Assembly (NCBI RefSeq): GCF_030518235.1
Contig: NZ_JAULSA010000004.1
Coordinates: 372,001 to 436,000 of the forward strand
Direction: 5' to 3'
Source of the DNA: Saccharibacillus sp. CPCC 101409
GTDB taxonomy: Bacteria; Bacillota; Bacilli; Paenibacillales; Paenibacillaceae
Length of the DNA stretch: 64,000 nt
In this document: piece by piece, positions 1-9,218 of the stretch
Layout: each line of letters opens with the position of its first letter
Position numbering within the stretch: position 1 is the stretch's first letter
The notes under the pieces: generated by a model
Databases searched by the model: none
Told to the model about the DNA's origin: nothing
Seen by the model: the letters and a program-made list of their open reading frames with translations, nothing else
Made by a program: the position numbers and the translations under genes

Positions 1-142
1 GCCTGTTTGAGTCTGAGCGCTGTCTTCCGGGTAATAATGAAACAATGTTTGTTTTGGGATTATTTTTTCAGTAATTTTCAGCAAGTCAGCAAGTTATCCG
101 TTAAAACGAAGTTCCATAAAGAAGGAGAGCTGGTCTAACCCT

Positions 143-2365
143 ATGAGTAAAACCATTTTCGTATCCAATCGTCTGCCCGTTACCGCAATGAAGAACGAAT
201 CCGGCCTGGACTACAAGGAAAGCATAGGCGGTCTGGCTACCGGACTGAAAAATTATCACCAACAAGGCGATACGATCTGGGCGGGCTGGTCCGGCGTGGC
301 GCAGGACGATATCAATGAAGAAGAGCAAGCTTCGATCGCCGCCACCCTGAAAGACACCTACAAATGCCTCGACGTCCCGCTGACGGCGGAAGACATCGAG
401 ATGTATTATCACGGCTTCTGCAACGAAACGATCTGGCCGCTGTTCCACTACTTCACGAGCGCGGTCGAATACAAGACGGAAACGTGGGAAGCGTATCGGC
501 GCGTCAACCGGAAGTTCTTCGACGCCGTCGATCCGCTGATCGAAGAAGGCGACACCATCTGGATTCACGACTACCAGCTGATGCTGCTGCCGCAGATGAT
601 CCGCGACAAACACCCGGACGTGAAGATCGGCTTTTTCCTGCATATTCCGTTCCCTTCGTTCGAGATTTATCGTCAAATGATCTGGCGCGAAGAGATTCTC
701 CAGGGCCTGATGGGCGCGAACCTGATCGGTTTCCATACGTACGATTACGTGCGCCACTTCCTCAGCAGCGTGCGCCGTCTGCTCGGACACGAACACAGCC
801 TGTACAAAATGCAGTTGGAATCGCATGTCGTGCAGGTGGACGCGTTCCCGATGGGCATCGACTACGACTACTTCGCCAAAACGCCGACTCCGGCCAAAGT
901 GACCCAGGAAGCGCTCGATTTCGTCGATACGACGCGCGACGTGCGCAACATCGTCTCGGTCGACCGGCTGGATTATACCAAAGGCATCCCGGACCGGATT
1001 AAGGCATTCAAGCATTTTCTTGCCAAGTACCCGGAATATCACGAAAAAGTTCGGCTGAACCTCATTATTGCGCCTTCGCGCGTCGGCATCGAGAAATACG
1101 ACGAGCTGAAACGTGAAATCGAAGTACTGGTCAGCGAAGTAAACGGCGAATTCGGCACGTTCAACTGGATGCCGGTCTGGTTCTTCTTCCGCACCGTGTC
1201 GCAGGACGACCTGATCGTGTTCTACCGCCACAGCGACGTGCTGCTCGTTACCCCGCTGCGCGACGGCATGAACCTGGTCGCCAAAGAGTACATCGCTTCG
1301 CGCAACGATTACAAAGGCATGCTCGTCATGAGCGAAACGGCCGGCGCGGCGAGCGAACTCGGCGAAGCGGTGATCGTCAACACGAACGACCACGAAGCAA
1401 TCGCGGACGGCATCAAACTGGCGCTGGAAATGCCGGAAGACGAAAAAGTGGAGCGCAACAAAAGTATGCACCGCCGCCTGTCGCGCTATAACGTCAATTT
1501 CTGGGCCAAAGAATTCCTGAATACGCTCCAGGGTTCGCCGGACGAGCGCATTCACACCGAACCGCTGAACCGGTTGACGTCGGGCGCGTCGGAATTCGAA
1601 CGTTCGTACCGCGACGCGCAAAGCCGGGTGCTGTTCCTCGATTACGACGGCACGCTGGTCGGCTTCAAGCCGACGCCGGAGCAGGCCCGTCCCGACGCCG
1701 AGCTTAAGCAGCTGCTGGCGAAGCTGGCGTCCGATCCGAAGAACACCGTCGTTATTATCACCGGACGCGACCGCTACATCGCGGAGAAGTGGCTCGGCGA
1801 CTTGAACGTGTACATCGTCGCTTCGCACGGCCTGTGGCTGCGCACGCCGGGCGACGAATGGCTGATGACCATCAATATCGACGGCGATTGGAAAGATTCG
1901 ATCCGTCCGATCATGGAGACGTACACCGACCGGACGCCGGGTTCGCTGATCGAGGAAAAAGACTTCTCGCTCGCCTGGCACTACCGCCAGTCCGAACCGG
2001 ATATCGCCGGCGTGAAGCGCAACGAACTGCGCGAAGCGCTGATGTCGATCACCCAGTCGATGACGGTCGGCGTTCTTGACGGCAACAAAGTGATCGAGGT
2101 CAAAGACAGCCGGGTCAACAAAGGCCACGGCGCGCACCAGGTGCTGAGCCGCGGCAAGTACGACTTCGTGTTCGGCGTCGGCGACGACCGCACGGACGAA
2201 GATATGTTCAACGCTCTGCCGGAAGGTTCTTATTCGGTGAAGATCGGCAAAGAACCGACCGCCGCCAAATTCCGGTTGAAATCTTCCCGCGACGTGCGCG
2301 CGCTGCTGAAGCGGTTTACGGAAGCGTCGGAAGAAACTTCGGCCAAGCCCGGCGAGAGCAGCTAA
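143..2365 (+). CDS. otsAB: Bifunctional trehalose-6-phosphate synthase / trehalose-6-phosphate phosphatase (OtsA-OtsB fusion)
   Basis: This 740-residue cytosolic protein would make trehalose from UDP-glucose and glucose-6-phosphate in two steps. Residues about 1-470 are a GT20 synthase: the N-terminus carries SNRLPV, followed by GGLATGL, an IHDYQLMLLP stretch, and DRLDYTKGIP and LRDGMNLVAKEY motifs. Residues about 495-720 are a HAD-type phosphatase with the nucleophile motif DYDGT at D500-T504 and the distal acidic motif GVGDDRTDEDMF. The fusion is a minority arrangement, since many bacteria carry otsA and otsB separately. AAGGAG lies upstream but about 15 nt from the ATG, which is long, and no closer in-frame start exists. 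The gene stands alone and ends at a strong hairpin. A role in osmotic or desiccation stress is likely from the pathway. I saw no convincing promoter in the 142 bases upstream. Confidence 0.95.
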   Translation: MSKTIFVSNRLPVTAMKNESGLDYKESIGGLATGLKNYHQQGDTIWAGWSGVAQDDINEEEQASIAATLKDTYKCLDVPLTAEDIEMYYHGFCNETIWPLFHYFTSAVEYKTETWEAYRRVNRKFFDAVDPLIEEGDTIWIHDYQLMLLPQMIRDKHPDVKIGFFLHIPFPSFEIYRQMIWREEILQGLMGANLIGFHTYDYVRHFLSSVRRLLGHEHSLYKMQLESHVVQVDAFPMGIDYDYFAKTPTPAKVTQEALDFVDTTRDVRNIVSVDRLDYTKGIPDRIKAFKHFLAKYPEYHEKVRLNLIIAPSRVGIEKYDELKREIEVLVSEVNGEFGTFNWMPVWFFFRTVSQDDLIVFYRHSDVLLVTPLRDGMNLVAKEYIASRNDYKGMLVMSETAGAASELGEAVIVNTNDHEAIADGIKLALEMPEDEKVERNKSMHRRLSRYNVNFWAKEFLNTLQGSPDERIHTEPLNRLTSGASEFERSYRDAQSRVLFLDYDGTLVGFKPTPEQARPDAELKQLLAKLASDPKNTVVIITGRDRYIAEKWLGDLNVYIVASHGLWLRTPGDEWLMTINIDGDWKDSIRPIMETYTDRTPGSLIEEKDFSLAWHYRQSEPDIAGVKRNELREALMSITQSMTVGVLDGNKVIEVKDSRVNKGHGAHQVLSRGKYDFVFGVGDDRTDEDMFNALPEGSYSVKIGKEPTAAKFRLKSSRDVRALLKRFTEASEETSAKPGESS

Positions 2366-2406
2366 GTGCAGCCCGTATAAGCAAAGTATGCAAGCAAAGA
2401 ACGAAC

Positions 2407-2434
2407 AAAAAGCCGCGCGGCTGCGCGGCTTTTT
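2407..2434. terminator. Bidirectional intrinsic terminator between otsAB and the cluster end
   Basis: A perfect 12-bp stem (AAAAAGCCGCGC with its complement) closes a GGCT tetraloop and has a T-run on either strand. It lies 42 bp after otsAB and 38 bp past the stop of the convergent phosphopantetheinyl transferase gene, so it can end transcripts from both sides. Confidence 0.9.
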
Positions 2435-2471
2435 GTTTGTTTCATTTCAAGCCCAAAGTTTCGCTCATTTT

Positions 2472-3176
2472 TCAAATATATTCCGGCGCGATCACACGCA
2501 CAAGCGGCTCGTTCGGTTCCGCCGCGCAGACTGCCAGCGAGTAACCGTCCGCGAAATCCGGCGCAGAAAAGTATCGGCTTCCCGTTGTTTCAGACTGCAA
2601 GCAGCGGATTCCGCTTCCGTTCTCCACGGTTGAAAAACTGTCGAGCGGGATGCTGAGTCCCCCTCCCAGCGCTTTGATATAGCTTTCTTTAAGCGTCCAT
2701 ATCTTAAAAAAGGCTTTTTCTCTTTCGCCTGCCGGATGGCTGAACACATACTTCCACTCCTGGTCCGCGAAAAAGCGTTTGGCTATATCCGGGTCGATCG
2801 AAGTATGCCGCTCCACATCGACGCCGATGCCGCTTCGGGCAAACGCCGCCGCCACCCAGCTCCCCGAATGCGAGATATTGAAGTGAAATCCCGCCGCTCC
2901 GCCCGCCAGGAACGGTTTGCCGCGTTCTTCCCGCTCAAACGCAATTTCCTCGACGGGCAGCCGCCGGTAGTCCGCCGCCGCGTACCGGACAAGCATTTCG
3001 CCCACCAGCGTGCGAATCCGGTCGCGCTTCCGGCGAAACCCGGCGATGCGGTCGTCCGACGACAGCAGGCTGAATTGTTCGAACAGCGGCTCGGGAAAGT
3101 CCTCGATCGAGACCAGCCGGACTTCGACCGATCCTTCGGCAAACAGCGGCGGAACGCTTCGCGCTTCCTTATTCAT
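2472..3176 (-). CDS. Sfp-type 4'-phosphopantetheinyl transferase
   Basis: This 234-residue enzyme would transfer phosphopantetheine from CoA to carrier-domain serines, which the NRPS and PKS carriers of this cluster need. The Sfp-family motifs are present in order: GKPF, FNISHSG, GVDVE with the Mg-binding acids, and FFKIWTLKESYIKALGGGL near residues 165-185. The length matches Sfp/Gsp. The ATG overlaps the end of the MFS gene by 8 bp, which implies translational coupling. It is the last gene of the tetR-MFS-PPTase operon and ends before a bidirectional terminator. It may also serve other carriers of the cell. Sfp-type rather than AcpS-type is clear from size and motifs. Confidence 0.93.
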   Translation of the reverse strand: MNKEARSVPPLFAEGSVEVRLVSIEDFPEPLFEQFSLLSSDDRIAGFRRKRDRIRTLVGEMLVRYAAADYRRLPVEEIAFEREERGKPFLAGGAAGFHFNISHSGSWVAAAFARSGIGVDVERHTSIDPDIAKRFFADQEWKYVFSHPAGEREKAFFKIWTLKESYIKALGGGLSIPLDSFSTVENGSGIRCLQSETTGSRYFSAPDFADGYSLAVCAAEPNEPLVRVIAPEYI

Positions 3177-4533
3177 GGACGACGCTCTGCTCGGGCATCG
3201 CCGGGATCGGCTTTGGGATCTCCGCTTCGGCCGGACCGTCCTCCAATTGTTTGATCGATTTCATCGAACGGGTCACGAAGGCCATCAGCACAACGAACAA
3301 TCCGGCTATAATAAACAGCAGGCCGATGCCGCGGCCCTGCCCCGTCCCGATTACCCGTCCGACCGTCGAAGCCAGCGCGCCGTCCGGCATAAGAAGCGGG
3401 TTGAACACGTGGTCCGCCAGGAATCCGGCGATCGCATAAGCGATCACGAAACCGATCTGCGACAGGATGCCGATGATTCCCCAGACCCGCCCCTGTTTGT
3501 CGTTCGGAATATTTTTGCGCACCAGCACGTCTGCGCTCGTGTTCACGAACGGCAGAGCGCCCAGGAACAGCAGGCCGGAGAAGATAATGAAGTAGATATT
3601 GGTGGACAGCCCCAGCATCGAGAACGCGATTCCCGACACGATCAGCCCGACGACCAGCATATTCGAATATTTGCGCGTCACCGTGAAGATGCCGATCAGC
3701 AGGCTGCTGATCAGCATGGCGATCGCGCTGACCGACTGGAAAGTGCCCAGCGTGCCCGAATTCGAGAACGACAAGATCATCGGACCGATAAGGGTCTCCA
3801 GGAATCCCAGATAGAACGTAATGACCGAAATGATGCTCACCAGCAGCAGCACGCCTTTGTTCGACTTGATCGTATACCAACCTTCGGCGATATCCCGCGT
3901 CCAGTGCGCCTGTTCGCTCGTATTGCGGTTGACGTGCAGACTTTTGCGGATCGCCAGCACGGTCAGGATCGCGACAAGATAAGTGGAGATATTGATTACC
4001 ATCACCGTCTCGATCGTTGCAAACCGAAGCAGAACAGCGGCGATCGCCGGCGAAATCAGCAGCTTCGACGACTCGGCGAGTTGAACCAGCCCGCTTCCTT
4101 TGGAGAACTGGTCTTCCGTCAACAGATCGGTGGCCGAAGCTTTATAAGCGGGGGCCTGCATGGCGGAGAAAACGGAACTGATCGCGACGCCCACATAGAT
4201 ATGCCACAATTGGATATCGCCGCTCAGCATGATCGCCAGAATAAAGATCAGGCCCGAAGCCGCCCCGAGATCGCCGATAATCATCATCGTGCGCCGGTCG
4301 AAGCGGTCCGCCAGCACCCCGCCGATCGGACGAAGCAGGATATTCGGCAGGAACGTGAACAGCGTAATCATGGCGACGCTCGTTGCCATCTGCGTTTTTT
4401 CGAATGCGTAAACGCCGAGGGAGAAAGCGGTCAGCCCGATTCCGATAGTCGAAATCAACTGCCCGAACCATACGATCAAAAACTTTTTAAACGACTTTAC
4501 CGGCATTGGCGAGATTTGCGGTACTTGTTCCAT
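3169..4533 (-). CDS. MFS efflux transporter of the cluster
   Basis: This 454-residue integral membrane protein has about 12 hydrophobic segments. Its MFS signature after TM2 is GGVLADRFDRR (around residues 76-86), and its fold resembles EntS-type or tetracycline-type exporters. The C-terminal tail is short, soluble and proline/glutamate-rich. Its start is 2 bp after the TetR stop and its end overlaps the PPTase gene by 8 bp, so the three genes form one operon. Position next to an NRPS-PKS cluster and control by a TetR protein suggest export of the product or self-protection. That role is inferred from context and the substrate cannot be read from the sequence. Confidence 0.9.
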   Translation of the reverse strand: MEQVPQISPMPVKSFKKFLIVWFGQLISTIGIGLTAFSLGVYAFEKTQMATSVAMITLFTFLPNILLRPIGGVLADRFDRRTMMIIGDLGAASGLIFILAIMLSGDIQLWHIYVGVAISSVFSAMQAPAYKASATDLLTEDQFSKGSGLVQLAESSKLLISPAIAAVLLRFATIETVMVINISTYLVAILTVLAIRKSLHVNRNTSEQAHWTRDIAEGWYTIKSNKGVLLLVSIISVITFYLGFLETLIGPMILSFSNSGTLGTFQSVSAIAMLISSLLIGIFTVTRKYSNMLVVGLIVSGIAFSMLGLSTNIYFIIFSGLLFLGALPFVNTSADVLVRKNIPNDKQGRVWGIIGILSQIGFVIAYAIAGFLADHVFNPLLMPDGALASTVGRVIGTGQGRGIGLLFIIAGLFVVLMAFVTRSMKSIKQLEDGPAEAEIPKPIPAMPEQSVVHE

Positions 4534-4535
4534 GT

Positions 4536-5189
4536 TTATCCCCTGCTTTCGTTAATTGTAGGCGATGATTCGTATAATTCCGCGATATAAGCGAACGTTC
4601 CGCTCCTCGCTCCCAGCAGCGTTTCCGCGATCGCGGCAAAGCCGTAGGCTTTGCGCGCGATCTCTTCGGACTCCCAGCCGAAAATGCCCCGATCCAGCAA
4701 AAATTGCGACGAAATCAATAAAAATTCAACCGCTTCGCGCGGGACGGAGGTCCGGAATACGCCTTCTTCGATCCCCTGCTCGACAACCCGCGTCAGAATC
4801 GGGCTGAGCCTGAGGATGGTTTCGACCAGACTTTTCTGGTGCATCTGCGCATTCTCCACATCGTGAAGCTGCTCGATCACTTTGCTTTTGCCGTCGGTAT
4901 CCGCTCCCTGCCTCGTCACGATATGCAGAATCTTGTCCGCGGCGCTCAGGGCGGGATCCCGCGCGATTCTCAGCGCCGCGGCTTCCCCGTATCCGATATA
5001 CCGCATCACGATCGCGTTCATGACTTCTTCTTTCGATTGAAAGTAATAATAGAACGTGCCTTTGGCGATTCCCGTTTCCTGCAAAATATCCAGGATGGTC
5101 GCTTTTGTATATCCTTTGGACGCAAACAGCGCTTCCGCCGCGTCCAGGATATCGTTTCTTCGTTCCTCGGGCTTCTTGAGCACCCTCAT
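4536..5189 (-). CDS. TetR/AcrR family transcriptional repressor
   Basis: A 217-residue regulator with an N-terminal TetR helix-turn-helix (residues about 8-55: ILDAAEALFASKGY, then TILDILQETGIAKGTFYYYF with the typical recognition helix). The variable ligand-binding half fills the rest. The start is supported by a GGAGG-containing ribosome site about 8 bases upstream. A perfect 11-1-11 palindrome lies 35-57 bp upstream of the ATG and is the likely binding site, so the protein probably represses its own operon (tetR-MFS-PPTase). A plausible effector is the cluster product, but that is inference. Confidence 0.92.
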   Translation of the reverse strand: MRVLKKPEERRNDILDAAEALFASKGYTKATILDILQETGIAKGTFYYYFQSKEEVMNAIVMRYIGYGEAAALRIARDPALSAADKILHIVTRQGADTDGKSKVIEQLHDVENAQMHQKSLVETILRLSPILTRVVEQGIEEGVFRTSVPREAVEFLLISSQFLLDRGIFGWESEEIARKAYGFAAIAETLLGARSGTFAYIAELYESSPTINESRG

Positions 5190-5223
5190 CCGCCAACCCC
5201 CTCCGCTTAATAGTGGGACTTTT

Positions 5224-5246
5224 CATAGACCGACTGTCGGTCTATG
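5224..5246. promoter_or_regulatory. Palindromic operator upstream of tetR
   Basis: CATAGACCGAC, one T, then the exact reverse complement GTCGGTCTATG form a 23-bp perfect palindrome 35-57 bp before the tetR start. Size and place fit a TetR-family operator, and the second half runs into a weak TATGAA -10-like hexamer. No clear -35 was found. Confidence 0.75.
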
Positions 5247-5278
5247 ATGCCGGTATGTCCGCCTTGCGGCGGAAACAT

Positions 5279-6046
5279 TCAGAATCCCATCTCCGCCAGC
5301 CAGCCCGACAATTCGTTTTCTCTTGTTTTCAAGTCGTCTTCGCCTTTCACGTACTTGCCCATGTTCCGTTCCGCGGTCAGCGCGCCGTCCAGCATAAACA
5401 GGACGCGTTCCGAACGGGCCGCGACCCTGACGTCGTGCGTAACCAGCAGAATCGTCGTGCCGTTCTCGTTGATCTCGCCGAGGATGTCCATGATTTCCTG
5501 CGTGGACTTGGAGTTGAGCGCGCCCGTCGGCTCGTCGCCGAACAGAATATCGGGACGGTTGATCAGCGCCCGGCAGATCGCGACCCGCTGGAGCTGACCG
5601 CCCGAAGCCTGGGTAATATCGTTCGAAGCCAGCGTGTCGATGCCCGTTTGCTTCATCAACGCTTCCGCACGCCGGTTCACCGCGTCGCGGCTGTCGGACT
5701 TCGCCAGGTAAGCGGACAGCACAATGTTATCCAGCAGATTCAAATTTTTGAGCAGATGAATATGTTGGAAAATAAAGCCCATGCGGGTCAGGCGAAGCTG
5801 GGCGAGCTTTTTCTCGGGCAGCGACGAAATCTGTTCTCCGCCGAAAAATACGCTGCCCGAACTGACCGCGTCCATTCCGCTCACGTTGTACAGCAGCGTC
5901 GACTTGCCGGAGCCGGAAGGTCCCATTACCGAGACAAACTCGCCTTTTTCAACGCTCAAATTGATATTTTTCAACACCTGGTGCCGTTCGGTTTTTTCGC
6001 TTCCGTAAAACTTCTCCATCTCTTTCGCTTCCAAAATCGCTGGCAT
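5279..6046 (-). CDS. ABC transporter ATP-binding protein (MacB/LolD/BceA type)
   Basis: This 255-residue ATPase would energise the FtsX-type permease encoded just upstream in transcription. Walker A is GPSGSGKST (around residues 42-50), the signature is QASGGQLQR, Walker B is ILFGDEPTGAL, and the switch is LLVTHD. The GxEPTGAL style is typical of the lipoprotein-release, macrolide and bacitracin efflux group. The gene starts 12 bp after the permease stop, with GGGGGA as ribosome site. It is the last gene of the long biosynthetic operon. Export of the peptide-polyketide or immunity to it is a reasonable inference. Confidence 0.93.
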   Translation of the reverse strand: MPAILEAKEMEKFYGSEKTERHQVLKNINLSVEKGEFVSVMGPSGSGKSTLLYNVSGMDAVSSGSVFFGGEQISSLPEKKLAQLRLTRMGFIFQHIHLLKNLNLLDNIVLSAYLAKSDSRDAVNRRAEALMKQTGIDTLASNDITQASGGQLQRVAICRALINRPDILFGDEPTGALNSKSTQEIMDILGEINENGTTILLVTHDVRVAARSERVLFMLDGALTAERNMGKYVKGEDDLKTRENELSGWLAEMGF

Positions 6047-6058
6047 GCCAATTCCCCC

Positions 6059-8392
6059 TTATTCGGCGATCATTCGAGAAATATTCGCTTCTTTGACCGA
6101 CTTGATACTCAGCAGCGCCGTCACTCCCACGCACACCGCCAACAACAGCGGACAGAGCAGATACGACACGATCGGATTGATTACGAACGAGATGCGCGAA
6201 GCGCCGAAGAACGACATGATCGCGCTCACCAGCCATTGCCCCGCCGTATTGGAGAGCACCGTGCCCAACACGATGCCGGCGACCAGCAGAATCAGCGCCA
6301 TCGTAATGTACTTGACTTTGATCTGGTCGAGCCCGAAGCCGATGCTCCGCAGAATCGCGATCTGATTGCGGTCTTTCGAAATCAGCATTTGCAGGAACAA
6401 AGAAGTGATCAGGATCGCCACGAAGACCGCGATGCCCGTCGCAAGCCCGGTCACCATCTTGAGCTGGTTGACGGTTCCGCCCAGCGTCTGATCGAGATAG
6501 CCCTGCAGATCGGTCACTTTGGCCGGCTGGAAGTCCTGTTCGTACTTGGCAATCTTGGCGGGAATCAAACCGGCGTCCCGCACATCCAGGCTGACCACGT
6601 ACCACAGCACCGCGTCGGCGTTATAAGGAAGCAGGGCTTTGGCGGTGCGGCCGCCGTTGGTCACATCCTGATAAATGCCGCTGATCGTCATCTTCTTGTT
6701 CTCGCCGTCCACGAACAAGGTCAGGGTATCGCCGGCTTTCTTGCCCATCTCGTCGCTGTTGACGTAAGACAGCGCGATCTGATCCCCGTTTGCCGGAGCC
6801 GAACCCGATACGTAATCCAGCGGGAATACGCTGAAATCGCCGGTCTCCACACTGAGATTGTCGTAACTGCCTTCTTCGTTCAGCACTTTGAACTGGCTGG
6901 TGACCAGCGGCGAGAACGCCGAGACGTCGGGATCGGCCGAGACCTGCTCCACCAATTGCTTATACCGGTCTTCGACGTTGTCCGAATGCTGGAGGTCGAT
7001 CCGGATATCGCTGCGCCCGATACCCATGTAGGATACAAAGCCCGGCGCCTGGATCGTGTTCAGGAAGTTCACGGGAACGATGATGATGAACGAGCTGACG
7101 ATAAACACAAACAGCAGCAGCCGGAACAGCTTGAAGCGCTGAGCCACATCCTGGAATCCCAGCAGTACCGGAATCCGCATCCAGCCCGCGCGGTTCAGCG
7201 ACATGCGCCGTTTGCCCGGCTTGGCGTCGCCCAGGCTGCCCGAACGCAGCGCTTCGACCGCCGAGACGCCGCGGAAGCGCCGCAGCACGATGTTGGAGAA
7301 CAACACGACCATGCCGAAGATGAGCGCCGCGCCCAGAAGACCCAGCAGACTCGGAACCGGCGAACTCGGCGCGTTCCCGATGTACAGCATGATATTGGAC
7401 ATGAAGTACCGCAGCACGCCGAACGAAATCGCGTAACCGAGCAGCGAAGCGGAAGCGGCCAGGAAAACGTATTTGACCAGGTAAAGCCGCTTGATGTCTT
7501 TATGCGAGATGCCGATCGCTTTCATGACGCCGATCTCGCGGTAATCTTCTTCGATGGTCGCCAGCATCGTAAAGCGGATGCACAAGATCGCGATAACGTT
7601 CAGCACGAGGCTTACCAGAATCACGACCGCGGCCACGATGCCGTCCGTCAATGCGTTCAGCAGCTTGAACAAGCTGTAATCGACCGAAGGGCCGGTCTTG
7701 GGAAGATCGGAACCCTGGTAGTCGCTTGCGAACTGCCCGATCTGGCCGGCATCGCGCAGGCGGAATTCGATCAGATATTCGGTTCCCGCCGCGTAAGGCT
7801 TGAGCGCTTCGTAGTCTTCGCCGGCCACTACGAACCGTTTGGAATGCACGATCGAAGGATTCATTTGCGAATCGCGCACGAACGCGGCGATCTTGTATTC
7901 CCGCGAGAACGCCCCGGTATCGACGGTCACCGCGTCGCCGATCTTCAAACCGCGCTGCTGCATATAGTAGACGGGAACCCCGATTTCGCCCGCCCCCACT
8001 TCCACCGGATTGCCGCTCAGGTCCAGCAAAAAGTCAAAGTCGCGATTCTGCTCCACGAAAGAGATGTCCATCACGCTGCTTTGCTCCGATTCGCCTCCCA
8101 TGTACACGCTCGCTCCGTCGAGGTTCAGCATGGCTTCGATCTGATGTTTCTCCACCCGGCCGTCCGCGGCGGCCCAGGCGTCGACCTGCGCGGCGTCCAG
8201 CGTGCCGGCGTGCATCTGCACGAAATGAGGCGTTTCCGACTGCACGAACAGATGGTTGACGGAACGCACAAGCTCCACAACCATTTTCGTGCCGGAGACG
8301 GCCAGGACGGCGGACAGCAGAATAAAAATAAACAGCGTGACCGTAACCCCTTTTTTCCTCAATAAATCATTCTTCAACATCTTCCAAAGCAT
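6059..8392 (-). CDS. FtsX-type ABC transporter permease
   Basis: A 777-residue permease starting with MLWKMLKNDLLRKKG. The frame stays open for 57 codons upstream, but those residues are arginine-rich and antisense-like, and AAGGAG sits 12 bp before the chosen ATG. One N-terminal membrane segment (residues about 15-40) precedes a large extracytoplasmic domain. Two FtsX blocks of three to four membrane segments follow, around residues 230-400 and 640-770, with a second soluble domain between them. This resembles the duplicated FtsX permeases that work with MacB- or YtrE-type ATPases. It is coupled to the ATPase gene 12 bp downstream. Confidence 0.9.
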   Translation of the reverse strand: MLWKMLKNDLLRKKGVTVTLFIFILLSAVLAVSGTKMVVELVRSVNHLFVQSETPHFVQMHAGTLDAAQVDAWAAADGRVEKHQIEAMLNLDGASVYMGGESEQSSVMDISFVEQNRDFDFLLDLSGNPVEVGAGEIGVPVYYMQQRGLKIGDAVTVDTGAFSREYKIAAFVRDSQMNPSIVHSKRFVVAGEDYEALKPYAAGTEYLIEFRLRDAGQIGQFASDYQGSDLPKTGPSVDYSLFKLLNALTDGIVAAVVILVSLVLNVIAILCIRFTMLATIEEDYREIGVMKAIGISHKDIKRLYLVKYVFLAASASLLGYAISFGVLRYFMSNIMLYIGNAPSSPVPSLLGLLGAALIFGMVVLFSNIVLRRFRGVSAVEALRSGSLGDAKPGKRRMSLNRAGWMRIPVLLGFQDVAQRFKLFRLLLFVFIVSSFIIIVPVNFLNTIQAPGFVSYMGIGRSDIRIDLQHSDNVEDRYKQLVEQVSADPDVSAFSPLVTSQFKVLNEEGSYDNLSVETGDFSVFPLDYVSGSAPANGDQIALSYVNSDEMGKKAGDTLTLFVDGENKKMTISGIYQDVTNGGRTAKALLPYNADAVLWYVVSLDVRDAGLIPAKIAKYEQDFQPAKVTDLQGYLDQTLGGTVNQLKMVTGLATGIAVFVAILITSLFLQMLISKDRNQIAILRSIGFGLDQIKVKYITMALILLVAGIVLGTVLSNTAGQWLVSAIMSFFGASRISFVINPIVSYLLCPLLLAVCVGVTALLSIKSVKEANISRMIAE

Positions 8393-8424
8393 AAGCGGTC
8401 CATACTCCTTTCGGTTGCGATCCT

Positions 8425-9180
8425 TTAGCCGACGACCGAGGGGGTCGGCAGCCGTTCCTCGAGCCGCTCGGCCACGATCCGGGCGCCGTCCGGATCGGCG
8501 ATAAACATGTGCGAGCCTTGCGGGATGGCGAAAAGGCGCACTTGTTCGAGATAAGCGCTCCATTTCAGCACCGAGCCGAGGGGAACCGTCCGGTCGCGCG
8601 TTCCCCAGAAATAAGATACCGACACAGGCAGCTTGAACGATTCCAGTTCCACGAAAGAGCGGAGCAGCTTGAAGTCCGCGCGCACCGTCGGCAGGAAATA
8701 AGCCAGCAGGTCTTTCTCGCGCGCCAGTTCGGCGGGAATCCCGTCGTAGGATACGAGCCGGTCGATCAGCAGATCGTCCGGCAGCTCGCCATGGCTCTGC
8801 TCCGCCAATTCGTCCGGCGCGTTACAGGCCGACAGAGCAAGATGGAAGCTTCCCGCTTCGATCCGCTTCTCGCCGACCAGTTTACAAGCCATGTAGTACG
8901 CCGCGATGCCGCCGAGGCTGTGTCCGAACCAGACGCAACCCGGCTTGATCGCCCCGGCCAGCTCTTCGGCATAAGCGCCGAGCAAAGGCAGCGCGTGCTC
9001 AAACGGCAGGTCCCGGCTCAAGCCGTGCCCCGGCGGATTGAACACGCATACTTCCACGTCGTCCGGCAGCGTCGCGGCCAGTTCGTCGAACGACCCGGAG
9101 TGTCCGCCCAGATAAGGGAAACACACGACCTGCCGGCCGCCCGAGCCTTTTTTGACCCGATGAAGCAGCTTGTTCTCCAT
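8425..9180 (-). CDS. Type II thioesterase (alpha/beta hydrolase, NRPS/PKS editing)
   Basis: A 251-residue alpha/beta hydrolase of the GrsT/SrfD family that usually removes wrong acyl groups from carrier proteins. Seen: FPYLGG near residue 21, PPGHG at 49-53, nucleophile motif WFGHSLGG with Ser88, the acid in GTRDRTVPLG, and the base in GSHMF. AGGAGG stands directly upstream of the ATG at 9180; the longer open frame upstream has no such site. Because no thioesterase domain is fused to the synthetase, this protein might also take part in product release, although type II enzymes normally only edit. Confidence 0.92.
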   Translation of the reverse strand: MENKLLHRVKKGSGGRQVVCFPYLGGHSGSFDELAATLPDDVEVCVFNPPGHGLSRDLPFEHALPLLGAYAEELAGAIKPGCVWFGHSLGGIAAYYMACKLVGEKRIEAGSFHLALSACNAPDELAEQSHGELPDDLLIDRLVSYDGIPAELAREKDLLAYFLPTVRADFKLLRSFVELESFKLPVSVSYFWGTRDRTVPLGSVLKWSAYLEQVRLFAIPQGSHMFIADPDGARIVAERLEERLPTPSVVG

Positions 9181-9218
9181 AAGACCTCCTTCATAATGTC
9201 GGCTTTGTCCGCCCCGAT

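Noticed and set aside
5..34. Possible sigma-B promoter (GTTTGA and GGGTAA) upstream of otsAB
   Set aside because: The spacer would be 18 bp, too long for sigma-B, and the match is weak.
101..2137. A 678-codon minus-strand open frame under otsAB
   Set aside because: It mirrors the trehalose synthase codons and has no ribosome site or recognisable family.
5259..5272. Small hairpin CCGCC-TTGC-GGCGG just after the ABC ATPase stop as a terminator
   Set aside because: Only a 5-bp stem and no T-run; readthrough into tetR cannot be excluded.
5213..8365. A 1050-codon plus-strand open frame opposite the ABC transporter genes
   Set aside because: Antisense of the ATPase and permease, which carry all family motifs; the plus-strand protein is rich in Arg, His and Gln without hydrophobic order.
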